This document shows positions 1-12,227 of a stretch of DNA of 64,000 nt, one piece after another. The translations under genes and the position numbers were made by a program. Below the pieces are notes generated by a model. That model was given only the letters and a program-made list of their open reading frames with translations. It made no database searches and was not told where the DNA came from. The DNA comes from Siderastrea siderea (Eukaryota; Cnidaria; Anthozoa; Scleractinia; Rhizangiidae), in contig OZ034975.1 in NCBI GenBank assembly GCA_964030785.1, forward strand, positions 46,588,569-46,652,568, read 5' to 3'. Within the stretch, counting starts at the first letter, position 1. Every line of letters begins with the position of its first letter.

Positions 1-848
1 ACAATTAAGTTCAAGATATTAAATGACAAAAATGAAGGAAAGAGCAATAAATATACAAGAAGTCGAGAAATGTTGAAACCACAGTTCACTGTATATTTAT
101 TGATGTTTCACCATCATGCTCGACGTTTCACAAGCTTAAAACTGGAAATTCACCCCGACTGAAGTCTGGAACAATTTTTTAGGCTACTTTTCTTCTGGTA
201 ATGCAAACGGATCTTTCTTTCGTCAGCCCTCGCGTCAAATGAACCAGACAGGTCTTCTATTCATGTCTTGGTTTTTCCTGAAAGCAAAATAACACGTATA
301 AGTTTCAGTTGCTGAAACAAAATATTGACAATCAGATACCGAAATGTCTGAATCGTTTTCAACAATAACAAAAGAAAGTCAGACGGTTCCATCCTTCAAG
401 ATAGCCATGCTTTATGGATATTAAATATTCAAATTCCTACTTGCCAATATTTTATTTAGAACAGTGGTGGGAATAAAAATTGAGCGCAACGTACTTGCAC
501 TGGCGTTTGTTGACTAAAACAGCTTTCTAATCACTGCAAGGTTTATACTAACAGCTGAAACTGAAGAAGCTCACATCAATTACGTTGGATACGATTAAAC
601 TTTTTCGTCTGCGGATGACAGTATAAAGTGTGGCCACTCAAATGAAAGCTGTTTTGCAGTACAGTCTTGCGGTACTGTTTATTATGCCACGCAAGGTGGA
701 TATTTACTGGAATATCTTTGATCTGATAAATGGCTAGTGTAAAAACTTTACTGAGGTGTTATTTGTTCGTCGATATTTTGGAAAATAAGATCAGCGATTT
801 CAGTTTTGAACTTGAACAAAAATGATTATTGAGCTGTTCTGTACCTGA
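1..848. other. AT-rich non-coding stretch with one stray satellite unit
   Basis: I see no supported gene here. Around 620-705 there is one diverged copy of the 106-bp satellite found again at 16-31 kb, in the same orientation as the 28.7-29.6 kb array. It shares the words 'ccactcaaatgaaagct' and 'gtactgtttattatg'. Confidence 0.5.
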
Positions 849-1138
849 TTAGTCTTTGCTATCTTCATACTTGTAGACTCTGCCCTCTCGCCTGACTCTC
901 CTTACTTTTTCATCCAAACTCTCAGCTGTGAAACAAAAAAATGTCATCTCTTTAGCGGTTACGGGCGAACAAGCGGCACAATTTGAACAGCTCGTCTTGG
1001 AATGAAGCGAAACGAACCATTACTCCGCGAAAAATCTACAGGTTGAATGGCAGTTGCTGGCGTGTGAGTGTAAGCACTTGCTAAAGCAGCCTTTTTCAGA
1101 AAATTTTCAAAACTTTTTCCTTCAGTCGCTGGATCCAT
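849..1138 (-). CDS. Possible small two-exon gene, unknown product
   Basis: The model is exon 1 at 1138-1024 and exon 2 at 925-849 (minus strand), joined in phase 1 across a 98-bp intron. It gives 63 residues starting MDPATEGKSFENF and ending VYKYEDSKD before TAA. The donor reads GTAATG and the acceptor follows a T-rich tract ending in CACAG. The frame is open across the join, and exon 2 is rich in Arg, Lys and Glu, which looks coding. I see no signal peptide, membrane segment or known domain. No clear AATAAA follows the stop, and the first exon also stays open without splicing, so the donor is a guess. It could be the 3' end of a larger gene, or chance. Confidence 0.33.
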
Positions 1139-4100
1139 ATTGTTTTTGTGTGATTTGAGACGTGTCCTAGCAAATGTTAAATTTAAATTCCAACCGCAAC
1201 GTGGGAGAGAAGATAACTTGAATACTAATGACACAAACAGCCTGAAGGGATAGCCCCCTTGAACCCTGTAATGACAAGTGCAAATGCATGAATCTATATC
1301 AACCAATCAGCTTACTGCAGACAAGACACCCTGTCGTCAGAAATGACAGCAGAAACTGTTAACAATAGATGGCGCAGAGGAACCCACAGCTTATTCATAA
1401 GCAGATTATAGCGACTGCACGTAAAGACCAGGTTCACAACGAGACCAAGATTTTGAACCAAAATTTACGTCTACAAGTTCAATTTTAACGCCCTACATCA
1501 ATTTTTGGATAGTTCTCACGATCCGCTTTGAAAATGACAAATGTCCATATAAGGTAAAGTTTTAAAGGAGCGCGCTCGATAACAAAAGAACTGCTTTATA
1601 AGCGCATTCCACGTGATATTCGATTCTTGTACCAACGCAGCATTTCCTTTGTTTCAATCGAAACTACTACTAAAGCACATTTTTTCCATACACGTATCAA
1701 CCACCAAACAAACAGAAAACGCTTTATATGCACATTTTCCAAGCGATAACAAAGAAGGCTATCTTTTAATTAAAATTTTCCAAGGTCAAAGACAGAACAC
1801 CGATTCGAGCTAGTGCCCTCTTGACAGACGACATATCATCTTGCGGTGACAGGTGTATGTGAGGAGAATCTACATTTCGATAAGTTCAGTGTAAATTTAA
1901 CTGTTAAAACTGTTCTCAAGACCATAGCTAACTCAGACAAGATTTTTAGTTGAGTTTATACTCCATGGATCGAGGTATAGAACTATATTGACAAAATTGG
2001 AGGGAAACATGTTTGCGTGCAGGCACCAAATGTCGGTGTACTTTGATCCTTCTTGCATACATCACACAAATTGTTTTAAACGTGGATCCCTTGCGAGTGA
2101 TCCGCGTGGGAAATTTCTTGCGTGGATGATCAAGTTCTGTTCTTTGCATTCGTGTAGTTTGGAATGGGAAATAAGAGGAATTAAGGGGTAAGAAGAACCT
2201 TCATAATGTAAATGCCGTTCTATTTCGGACTAAGATTAGGGCATAGAACCAATGTGCGTATGTAAGATGATTACGAATAATCTATATACCTTCATGGCGC
2301 CCTAGCTGTGTTAACCCGTCTGCTCCCTGAGTCAAACACGAAGTCGTATAATTTGCTTCTAAATTTTTGGCACTAGCACTCTCTTAAGAGAGTTTTGCTC
2401 GATCTTGATTGTAATTTTAAGTTAAGTTTCAATTGCATAGACATTAACGCGTTTCTTTCGTTTACTTTAGCTTAGAAGATGCGACGATGATCGCTGTTGA
2501 GTGTCCAAGGTATGAGTACCACAGACATGTATATATTGCTCGATCTTGATTGTGCTGTTAAGTTTCAATTGCATAGACATTAACACGTTTCTTTCCTTTA
2601 CTTTAGGTTGGAAAATGCGATGATAATCGCTGCTGATTGCCCAAGGTACGGGCCCCATATACATGTATATATTGCTTGTAGAATCAATCAATGATAGTTT
2701 GTAGAATATTCTTTCAGTGCAATAGAGTTGTACTCTTTCATTACGTTCTTTTAAAAATGGTATCAACAAATGCCACAAAAACTTAACCATGAAACAAACT
2801 ACATATATACATATAGATATCACATTAAAGACATAATATTAAGCACATTTTGCAGCACAGCTTACAGACTGTGACTTCCGAAAATGACTAAGGTTCCCGC
2901 AAGGATAATTCGTAGCTTTCCGATATTTCGAAACAAATGCGTTGTCCAATTTTCTTACGTTAGACAAGTCTATAGACGTGTCTTCCAGACACATCTGAGG
3001 CAAACATAGCAGCAAAGATAGTTGATAGCTTCAATATCTCAGAACAAACGTGCTCTTCACTTTTCTTCGCGATATGCAAAATAACACAAGAGCTGGGATG
3101 TGAAAATTCAATTACCGCTCACTTCGTTTACAAAATTTGTATGTCTTAGCACTTACTCCACGGAAAGGGCCTTTGGCTTACAACAGTCATATCTTTTCGA
3201 TTGAAGCTATAAAACACGTGTCTCCTAAACAATATCACTCACAGCTTTTAACAGATCTCTTGTGTTTTTGATGCAAGTGACATTTTCAGTTGATTATAAA
3301 CGAATGCATGAGGTCTTATGCGTCACCTTGGCTCAAAGTAGATAGGTACAAGGTACATAAACGAATGCCACGGACGACGTTCTGTTGATGTGGTGCATTA
3401 TAATATTTTTGTGCCAAAAGATGAACAAGAAAGTGAACGATAATACACAGCAATGAATAAACCATTACCTTGGAAATCAATACCTTATGCTTCGCTGCTT
3501 ATTCACTGAGATATGAAATTACTCTGTACAATGGAAACATTTCCAATACCGGAAAAACCAAACAAATTGCCACTCTCTAACTGCAAGGTTTCGTTTAAAA
3601 TTAATGTTATTTTTTTCAGAAGAAACTAGAGTTTACGAGAAATGCATTCCAAAATAATATGATTTCCTTCCGTGCTTTGTACGTTATTTTTTCACAAAAT
3701 TTGAAGCATCCGAGTGTCATATTTATGATACAAGTAACAAAGTAGAACTAAAAACGGGAGACACATTTCGTGAACAGGAACGTTGTTCTTTCTTTCAGTG
3801 TACAAGTAAAATTTACTTGACCATACTAAGAACTGGATTCCCAACTGTACAGCAAGAAGGTTTCACTATTAAATTAATCAGGTCAGTTTGCGAGACTTCG
3901 AATAAGAAACACAAACTCCCAAAATGTGACAAAAGATACGTAAATACGAGTTTCTTCATTGCCAAGTGATAAAAAAAACATTTTGTTATGACAGCTTTTA
4001 GGGAAGGGAGGAAGCATTTGACATTGCAAGATCCCACTCTGCACTTTATTGAGTAACACAAAAATATACATGATAGATATATATTACTGACAACAGACTT

Positions 4101-4764
4101 ACACAGCACAAATTGGAGGCATATATGTTCAGCTGCGCTTCACACGTTAACTGAGAAATGTCCAATAGACATACAACTTGTAAAACATTCTCTTTAGTAC
4201 ACACTATAGTATGTTTCGCTCGCAACTAATCCCACCAAACTTAACCAAGAGTTCAACATCCAGCCACTCACAACCTGATAGGGTTGAATAACAGCAACAA
4301 GGTGCAAGTGTTTTATTTTGTAGCAAAAACAGGCAATAACCCTTGCATCTCCTGGGTAGTCAGGAAATTTTTGCACGAACAATTTTGAGTATAAATCGCT
4401 CATTTCTAGGGGGTTGAGTTTTGGCAATTGTCACGTATTATTTTTACATAAAGGTGGCGCAAAAGAAGCAACAATTATGCAGTGCGCACGCGCAAGCAAA
4501 CGAAGTAAGAAGCATTATAATCCAAACAATTCTCTGTAAGATAGTGACCTAAATTACCGGACTTTCCCCTTTCTGGGCACTGTTATTGGTCGTATTTTTC
4601 ATTTTAACATAGCCAAAAATAACAAATTTCGTCAGTGCTTTAGTTTGATTGGCCTATTTTTGCACAAAGAAGAGAATAAAAAGCCATACACGAAGCAGTT
4701 TATTTGCCTTCCGCGCTGCCACACAGCAAAAGAAAGCTTGTACACATTTGTTGGGGTATTTGCT
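1139..4764. other. Non-coding interval upstream of the tandem array
   Basis: Short open frames here show no coding character. The only structure I can support is the tandem duplication at 2396-2675, listed separately. Otherwise this is AT-rich DNA with no recognised gene, RNA gene or transposon ends. Confidence 0.45.
2396..2675 (+). repeat. Tandem duplication containing two exon-like 39-nt segments
   Basis: About 140 bp is repeated twice, each copy starting near 'gctcgatcttgattgt'. Each copy holds a 39-nt segment (2471-2509 and 2607-2645) after a pyrimidine-rich tract ending in TTTAG and before GTATGA or GTACGG. Both 39-mers read through in one frame as L-E-[DN]-A, then two to three variable hydrophobic residues, then I-A-[VA]-[ED]-C-P. 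This could be a duplicated mini-exon or chance. I could not place flanking exons. Confidence 0.4.
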
Positions 4765-5167
4765 ATGGCATTTCAAACGAAGGACTTTACAAGACCACTT
4801 CTATACGAGATACTCAAAATATGGGTACCAACTCATGGGGTAATCAATGTGTACCGTAAACCGACAGCACGAGGAGGAGGTAGGCAAAAATAGCAAAACG
4901 TTCTCGAGCAGCGCGAACGGTCAACTTTTTAACACATGTTCTTATCCCACAGAATATCATGTGGATAATGGCTGTCTTCTTGGAGACCCCGTTCCTAACA
5001 ATAAATTGGAGATGATGCGAATTCTGGCCTCCCATGGGAGCGTTATCAAAATAACAAGAGATGCGACCATTCCTGAGGCTCAAAACAAGTACAGCATCGA
5101 CCCAGCAAATCTAGCCATGGAAGCGACTGCTGTACCAGTTGATAGTGGTGAGCCAACAAGGCATTGA
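4765..5167 (+). CDS. Tandem-array paralog 1, long second exon, unknown function
   Basis: Exon 1 is 4765-4879 and exon 2 is 4953-5167, joined in phase 1 over a 73-bp intron, giving 109 residues. Exon 1 begins MAFQTKDF, carries 'LLYEILKI' where the paralogs have F-x-E-[VI], and ends in Gly-Gly at the junction. Exon 2 opens EYHVDNG and includes 'VIKITRD', matching the 'F-x-I-x-R' strand of the other copies. Unlike them, exon 2 does not stop at a Gly-Gly donor but runs on for about 35 residues to TGA at 5165. A good donor (GTAAGT) follows 4 nt after the stop, the terminal exon starts at 5497, and AATAAA is at 5573. An alternative donor at 5148 would join in frame to 5497 and add only Glu-Pro before a stop. 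No known domain is seen. Confidence 0.65.
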
Positions 5168-5837
5168 GGGAGTAAGTGGATTTTTGTATTTACTATCTTT
5201 AATATTTTACGAGCATTCCACTATGGTCTATAGACACTTGTCGCTCTCCTTTGAGTAAATCGTTAGAAAACTTGGTTCTCGGTTAAATCTATTTTTACAT
5301 GATATAGTACGTCAGTTGTTCATCATTTTCACATCGTTTGCGCAAATAACGAGATCGCCATCGCAAATGTAGTTTAATCTACATCGTACATTGAAAAATA
5401 AAATAAAATAAAATAAATTAACGCCACCCCCAAAACAAAAGAACTAAAGGCCTTTCTTCAAACTAGTGCACTGATATCTTTCCTTTTTTTTTTCAGAACC
5501 TTGAGGCTTGACGCCAGAGGGAAGAGAAGGGAAATGTGTCTTGATTATTGTGTAGTGATTTGTGTTTAGAAGAATAAAGTTTTAAGATGTTGTCAAACAA
5601 AGAATTGTGTTGGTGTACAAGTTTATTTCCTTTATGGATGTCCTTTAGTTTGAGTAAAATGCAAATCTACAATGGTGAACCACATTATGATAGAAATAGC
5701 ATATGACGAAATCTGGAGAAATTGCGTCCGCGCATCAAGCCACACTTCTCCACGTGATTTGCCATTCAATTGCTAAGCATTGCCAAACCGCGCAGAAATC
5801 TGAATAACGTTTACACTAAAACGGCTACATAAACAAA

Positions 5838-6560
5838 ATGGCAGGATTTCAACCTGAGGACGCGTTTCAAGTCGAAGGAGACGATTTCTGCGAAGTAGTT
5901 AATATAGGAGAAGAAGACGAAGCTTCCGAACTAACCATTTTCTATCGACCAGACAAAGGTTAGGCTCCACCGCTATTCCATGTTAATTAGTACGTTAGTT
6001 CGCGCGGTCTTACAGTGACTTACTGGTTATATTGCCAGGATTTAAAGTCCCCAACGCATATTTAGTAAGTAGAAAACGAAGACAAAGGCATGGAAGGCAC
6101 TACACCAGGCTGGATATCATTTCTGCTTCTGCAAATCGTCTCATAGTTCGCCGATACGATAATGGAGGTGCGTATTAGATTGAAATCACTTCCAACGTTC
6201 AATTCAAGTGAATTCTCTTTTTAACACCACTGCACTATCTACCTTATCTCACACCCTAGATTACCATTTGGAGACTCGAGGATTTTGGATTGAACGTGAA
6301 CGTGTCATATGGATATACATATATATGTATATTTCAATTGCTTTGCGAGTGTACGCATAATCTTAAGTTATGAAGCACAAACAATTTGACCTCTTTAAAT
6401 AAGAGCGCGGCCATACTACAACATGAGACACCTACTGTTAAACAGAATTTGGTTTGTTTTTTCCGTAGGTTTCCTGTACAAAATATGCGCAACTCAGACG
6501 TCCACTGCCGCCGCTAGACAAGCAACAAGGCCTTCATGTATTACCTCTGTGTTACAATAA
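5838..6560 (+). CDS. Tandem-array paralog 2, unrelated C-terminus
   Basis: Exons are 5838-5958, 6039-6167 and 6469-6560, all joined in phase 1, giving 113 residues. Exon 1 starts MAGFQPEDAF with the family block 'FCEVVNIG' and 'LTIFY'. Exon 2 begins GFKVPNAY, is rich in Arg, and ends 'RRYDNGG' at the donor. Exon 3 (start GFLYKICATQ, about 30 residues, many Thr, Ala and Arg) does not resemble the third exons of the neighbours. AATAAA at 6556-6561 overlaps the TAA stop, and I see no 3' UTR intron, which every other well-resolved copy has. Either this copy lost its usual 3' end or the third exon is wrongly chosen. Exons 1 and 2 are well supported by alignment with the paralog at 11537. Confidence 0.65.
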
Positions 6561-7414
6561 AAATGTAATTCGTACCTGCGTTTTAATGCGTTCCTTAACA
6601 ACCTCCCTTCACCAAATAACAAGCAAAATCCTATGTTCATGACGCTTTAAAGGAGGAGCACCACACCATTTCCCAAAATATGAGTTACCATACGACCATT
6701 TTTGCAAGCATGATCAAAATTTTTTTTCTCCTTCTACCCTGTTTTTGCTAATTGATCTAAAAATAAACTTGCCATCCCGTTGAGCTTTGTTTAACCCTAC
6801 TAAAAATGAACAAATGTGAAATTTAAAACATACGCAAGAGTCACTGAATAAGGCAACGCTTACAGCTAAGTCTAAAAGAGACATCAACATGTATCAGTTT
6901 GTTTTTATGAGACTCTGATGTCAGGTTGACGTTAAGCAACACATTCATCGAACTGTTTACGTTGGAAGAGATTCAGTAGCTCATCTCTACCCAATATTGA
7001 AATGTTATAGAAATTGTTTGTTTCCCTCGTTCAAACAACCCTACTAGGCTTGTGTCTGTTTTACTGGAAAAATCCAAAAGTGTACAAACTTCAGATTTTC
7101 AAGGGATGTTTTATATTTACAAAGATATAATTATTGCTTTGGAAGGTGCCCCTGTCAAGCATGCCCACGTCTTAGAGTAGTTACATCATTTTAAAGCTCG
7201 AAGCACTAATGCGCAATTTTCAGATTAATTCCTTGGGCCATGCACGCTGCGTTTAGCGAGTCATAACACTGCTTGTCATATTCATAGCCGGTGAAATGCA
7301 GAGAATAGACGCGCGCGTGCGTAGAAACTCGCGAGGAAATAACGCGATTAACAGTAGGTTGAAGCGAGGAGGTGAGCTGTTAACACATCACAGTTTATTC
7401 CGCACTAACGCACC
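6561..7414. other. Intergenic spacer between paralogs 2 and 3
   Basis: I see no exon here. The last 110 bases before 7415 are CG-rich (several CGCG words near 7310-7340) and resemble the stretch at 8900-8940 upstream of the next gene. The upstream region therefore seems to have been duplicated with the gene. Confidence 0.4.
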
Positions 7415-7903
7415 ATGTCAGGAAACGAACCAGACGATCCTTTCAGTTCATTCTTTGAAGTTGTAAAAGTTGGAAGACACTGGCACTGGTTTCCAGATGT
7501 AACAATATACTACATTTCTCAAACCAGAAGTAAGTGCGTTAAGATATTTTCCGCAAGCTTTGAGAGTAACTCGATTGAATTCTCATGTTAATCAACTAAT
7601 TCACGACCGTCCTATACTAGAGTGCAAAGTTAAAGGTGGCTGTAAAGTACATGAGGACAATTCGTCGCAGAACTGCCGACAACTAACGATCGTTATGAAC
7701 AGGGATGAGAAACACATTTTTGAAATCAGGCGTATGAAAGGAGGAGGTAAACAGTGTTCACAGAGACGTGTTTTGAAGTTGACGTCTTTTAACTACAGAT
7801 ATGACACAACTTTTAACTGTCACGCTTCTCGTTGTCTTTAGAAACTTACTTCATAGAAACTGACGGATACTGGTTAACTGGACCAAATCGATTTGCAGTT
7901 TGA
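7415..7903 (+). CDS. Tandem-array paralog 3
   Basis: Exons are 7415-7529, 7621-7746 and 7842-7903, giving 100 residues, with introns of 91 and 95 bp in phase 1. Exon 1 (start MSGNEPDDPF) holds 'FFEVVKVGRHWHWFPDVTIYY'-type sequence, nearly identical to the gene at 9049. Exon 2 has 'VKGGCKVHED' and 'IFEIRRMKGGG' at the junction. Exon 3 ends in a 'GYWLTG' motif shared with the copies at 9049 and 10499, so these three form a subfamily. The next donor (GTAAGG, 7906) lies 2 nt after the TGA. The 3' UTR exon starts at 8223, and AATAAA is at 8368-8373. No signal peptide or membrane segment; role unknown. Confidence 0.78.
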
Positions 7904-9048
7904 AAGTAAGGTAGTAAGTAAGTAAAGTAAGGTATTATGTGTCTGACAATTCAAGCGAACAAATACGCGATATATACCAAACATGTGCGGTAAACGAAGC
8001 GCTGTTAACGTAAGTACTATCTAAGTCAACTAACTCAAAGCATACACGGAAAAGTCATTCGTGATGCACAAAATACCAGAAACGCGGTCTTTCAACGTTA
8101 TGTGATTAACTACTGTAAAGACTCGGTACAGACATGCCACAGACGGGAAAAACACCAGTCGACAATTTATGCACGCCTTACAACAGCCTACGCGCACTAA
8201 CAACTACTTGTCTTTATTTCAGAATACAAGGGGATGCGAGATCCTTCGCCAAAGCCGATGGAAGTAAAATGAGCTTCACACCAACGAAAATGATTTGAAT
8301 TTGTTGTGATAAACTTCCATTAGAAAAGATTTCCCTTGCGCTTAATGTATTAACTGTACGTTTCCTAAATAAAGTTTGTGGTAAAATTACGTTTGAATTG
8401 AAGAAAACGTTCTAAACTTTGTCTATAATCGTATTAAGCGACGTTGCAGATTGTCGTTGTAAATATCAGAGGAGGAAAGCTTCAAATGATCAAACTGAAA
8501 TTCTCGTTAGCCCCGTTATAATTTAAAACAAGTTAAGCGTGTTGCGTTTTGACACTTTGTCCATCTTTCCACGATGAAAAGCTGTGCTAGCATCCAAAAG
8601 TTGTGGCTAACCGCCCAGAAAAGGAAATTTTACTATACGCACAAAAGTGCTCACATCAGTACAGTTCACGATGCGCAAAAACAAACAAAAAAAAACAGTA
8701 AGAAAACACATGCGCACACAACACTCAGCCATGTTGACAGCTAACTTGCTGCTCAAAAAACAGTGCGTGACTAGGAATATTGAGTTCGGTGACATGTGCG
8801 AATATGCCTTTGGTTATCGCTCCCTGTACACTGCTTTTAGCGACAAATAATAGACCACTTGTTAATCTATTTCAATTCAAGCGCACAAATCAACTAAGCA
8901 CGCGCGCGTGTGCGAGGAAACGCGCGAGAGAATAACGATATCAATAAGAGATCATGTGTTTAGCAAGCAAAATAAAGCTTGGTTCTAGGGAGTGGGTGGT
9001 ATTAATTTGTAAAGGCTTCTTCACTTAAGTGCTTCAAAATCACGCAGC

Positions 9049-9515
9049 ATGTCAGACTTCGTAACACCCGAGCCTGAAGATAGATTTGTCGAAATCGTAA
9101 GAGTTGGAAGACGCTACCACTGGTTTCCAGACGTCACAATATACTACAAATCTGAAACCAGAAGTGAGTGTGATCAGAGCATTTTACCCTGAATTTTCAT
9201 GATTGTAATCATCTAAATATGGCGTCTTGTTCACCGTATCAGAATTTAAAGTGGAAGGCGGCTGTAAAGTAAAAGAAACTACATCACTGAACAATGAGTA
9301 TCGTGAAATAAAGGTTGTCATGGACGATGAACACAGGATTTTTGAAATCAGACGCAGTAAACGAGGAGGTAAATTGTGCTCGTAGTCGTGTTAATAGAGG
9401 GTCACATTTTTTAATTACAGATATACAACTTTAATATTCCTTGTCTCTCTTTTAAGAGTACAGGATGATTACTGATGGGTACTGGATCACTGACCAAGTG
9501 CAGTTTCGAGTTTAA
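9049..9515 (+). CDS. Tandem-array paralog 4
   Basis: Exons are 9049-9163, 9243-9368 and 9457-9515, giving 99 residues, with phase-1 introns of 79 and 88 bp. This is the closest relative of the copy at 7415: exon 1 shares 'HWFPDVTIYY' and exon 2 shares 'VEGGCKVKE' and 'IFEIRRSKRGG'. Both genes have a 115-nt exon 1 and a 126-nt exon 2. Exon 3 carries 'DGYWIT'. After TAA, a donor lies at 9523 (7 nt on), the terminal exon starts at 9932 and AATAAA is at 10040-10045. The start is the first ATG of the exon and aligns with the other copies. This is a recent duplicate that has kept its frame. Confidence 0.8.
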
Positions 9516-10498
9516 AACCAAGGTAAGATAACTTCACCGATTGCTAAGCTGTCTTAACTTCACGTAACAAACAGTCGAGAAGAATTCTTTATCTAAAGAG
9601 CGCAACTTACGCAATAGTCCTCATGCTTACAACAAGCACCATCTAATAAGCGAGCGTCCATTCCACAACAAACTATTCTCGATTTTGAAAACAGAAAGAA
9701 CATTTATCCCAGTCAGATAATAAGTTACTGAACAGACTCTATTTCTGAAATACAAAGCCACACAAACCTATACAGTTACAGGGCCGCTATAATATCAGCG
9801 CCTGAACTGAATGGGCTACACTGCTAAAATAAAGCTTCTACCATCACTACTCCTTTAACAACAGATCTGTTGCACGCAGGCTGTAAAACGTTAAGTTTGC
9901 ACGCTAATAAATTCGTTCATTTTAATTACAGATTGTACGCGGACGGCGAGTTTCCTTACGCTAGAGCAGATTAAAGTGGAGAACGAGTTGACGTATTAAG
10001 ACTGATTGTCACTGGCTGAGTTTTTCATACAGTTTATGTAATAAACATGAACTAGTGATTTGCAAATGTGTCAAATGTGTCATTGTGTAAAACGTTTTTC
10101 CATAAAATTATTCTTTCACTAGAAGAAAATACCCATTTATAACAGTTCCCCGGTAATCTTATGAAGTTAAGTTGCGGTATGGCTCACAACAAAACTGCAA
10201 CGTTGCTAGGGTTCAAAAAACTGAAAAATGATATTCACTCTGTCGAATAAATTTACTACCTTGAAGTGCGTACGTGAAACGAATATAAATCAGACGGGGA
10301 AAAACGCAAAAACAGGACATGTTCGCGAAAACGCGTTTGCCTGCTCGAAAGAGAAGCTCCTTCCTGCCTTCCCTCCTTCCTGCGCATGCTTAAGACTGCA
10401 TGACCGCATGAGTACTCGCAGTGTCACGAAACGTTTTCGCGCTTATCGCTTCGTTAGGGACATAATATTCCGTTCTGATTTAACAATCAAGGAATAAA

Positions 10499-10965
10499 AT
10501 GAGCGGACATCGGAAACGAGAGCCATCAAACGCATTTTGCGAAATAATTCAAGTTGGAAGGAACTTTGTTGACCATCCCGATGTGACAATATTTTATAAA
10601 TCTATTGGGCGCGGAAGTAAAACGAGAATTCTCACTGCGTTTTTCTCAATCTAACATTCGTGCAATAACTGATTCTCGCATGCAATTGCTTAGTGTTTGA
10701 CGTAGATGGAGGAGTCATATTCCTGCAAAGTTCAGAGGCAGGTAGGCGAAGACTGACAGTTGTAACCAACAATGGACATGTATTTGACATCACTCGTCAA
10801 AATGGAGGAGGTAAACACTGTGATGTTTAGTTGTTCCTCGTTTCAAATCAATTGTAAAATCCTCAGTGCACGCATAAAATAAGTTTCTTTTTTCTTGTCT
10901 CCAAAGCATACCGGCTTAACACTCGAGGATACTGGATGACTGGGTCAGAACGTATATTCCCCTAA
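10499..10965 (+). CDS. Tandem-array paralog 5
   Basis: Exons are 10499-10616, 10694-10810 and 10907-10965, giving 97 residues, with phase-1 introns of 77 and 96 bp. The N-terminus (MSGHRKREPSNAFCEIIQVG) is more basic than in the other copies, followed by 'HPDVTIFYKS'. Exon 2 reads 'FDVDGG', then 'LTVVTNNGHVFDITRQNGGG'. This is the clearest example of the core: strand, Asn-Gly turn, 'F-x-I-x-R', Gly-rich junction. Exon 3 has 'GYWMTG' like the two preceding genes. The next donor is at 10973 (7 nt after TAA), the terminal exon starts at 11175, and AATAAA is at 11268. Function unknown. Confidence 0.8.
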
Positions 10966-11536
10966 ACACAAGGTGAAACATTTACTATGCAATGACATTG
11001 ATTGAATCGATTGATAATCTGAAACGCAATTGACTAGATATGTACTTCAACATTTCTTAGTAGCTTATGCATGTGCTAGCGTTATTGAAATATAATATAG
11101 CTGGAAAACGTCATTTTAAGAGTCTTGATTTTTCACGCCAAGCCTTACCGTCCTTTTATTGTTATTTTATTCAGTTGCAGACATTTCTCACAAACAGCCC
11201 TCTGTGATTCTCTTGAGGACAAACCTCAAGTTGTTTAAATGTAATCGTTAATTCTGTGAGATGTCTTAATAAACGTTTTCACTGTTAAGAACGAAATGCT
11301 TGCTGTATTTTCTAACAATGGGGTTGTATGTTAGCATGCAATAAATAGTTCTCGCTTAAGGTTATAATAACGTATGAAACGCAAACAAGAGCGTGCAATA
11401 TCACGAGCTATCGCGCGCATAAAACGCGGTAGCTCTCACGTGATAATAGACGTCATTGGTAATAGCAGTGCGGAAAACGGAATATTTAATTCAAGGATAA
11501 ACTACAAGTTCCTAAACAGCATTAGACGGCAAAAAA

Positions 11537-12227
11537 ATGGGTGATGGATTTAACGGAGACGAACCAGGAGCCCCAAAATATTGTGAAGTTATCCAAATAG
11601 GAATTGAAGATGACACTGCAGAAGTGACGATTTTTTATACACCAGAAAGAGGTCAGTATTGAATGACTAAATTCCTGATTTTTCACGATGTGTTTGAGAT
11701 GAAATCATCCACAAATGGTGGAATTTTTTTAATGTTTTTAGAGTTTCAAGTGTCCAATGGATACGTGTCTGAAAATAGAGAAGAAAGTAGTAATGGTAGA
11801 GGATACCGGAGACTAAAAATTGTTACTTCCAAGGCGAACGTCGTTGAGATCAGACGATATTACAACGGAGGTAGGTTTTGACTATCAGAGTAGTTCAACA
11901 CTCTCAACCTAAGCAGCGACAAAGTCCAAATTGAAAGAAAAAATTCCAAATTTAATTTCCTAAAAGACGCAAAACACAGAGCGCCACAAATGGTAACACT
12001 TCAGGATTTCATCTGGATAGATTCAAAGGTTGGAACCACATGTCTTGACTCAGGGATTGTGTTTTAAAGAAAAAATCTTCAACTACAACGGTGAAAGGAT
12101 TAAACACGTTCCTTTTCTATCTTATTTAGTGGAATATTTACACAAGACCTTTTCTCCTTTCTAAGACTACCACGTAGATGCCAACGGGAAAAACTTTAAC
12201 TTTGATGGAAGAAAAGTAAAGGTATAA
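11537..12227 (+). CDS. Tandem-array paralog 6
   Basis: Exons are 11537-11651, 11742-11870 and 12166-12227, giving 101 residues. Exon 1 starts MGDGFNGDEPG and carries 'YCEVIQIG' and 'VTIFYTPERG'. Exon 2 (129 nt, as in the copy at 5838) has an extra Ser/Asn/Arg-rich loop before 'RRLKIVTSKANVVEIRRYY' and ends in Gly-Gly. Exon 3 is Asn/Lys-rich with 'GKNFNFDG'. The stop at 12225 is only 2 nt from the next donor (GTAAGT, 12230). The terminal exon starts at 12678, and AATAAA is at 12774. It looks most like the gene at 5838 in exons 1-2, yet the third exons share nothing obvious. Confidence 0.78.

Noticed and set aside
959..1306. Long minus-strand open frame of 115 codons
   Set aside because: Only its 3' part (from the ATG at 1138) looks coding and that part is better explained by the two-exon model. 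The upstream portion has no coding character.
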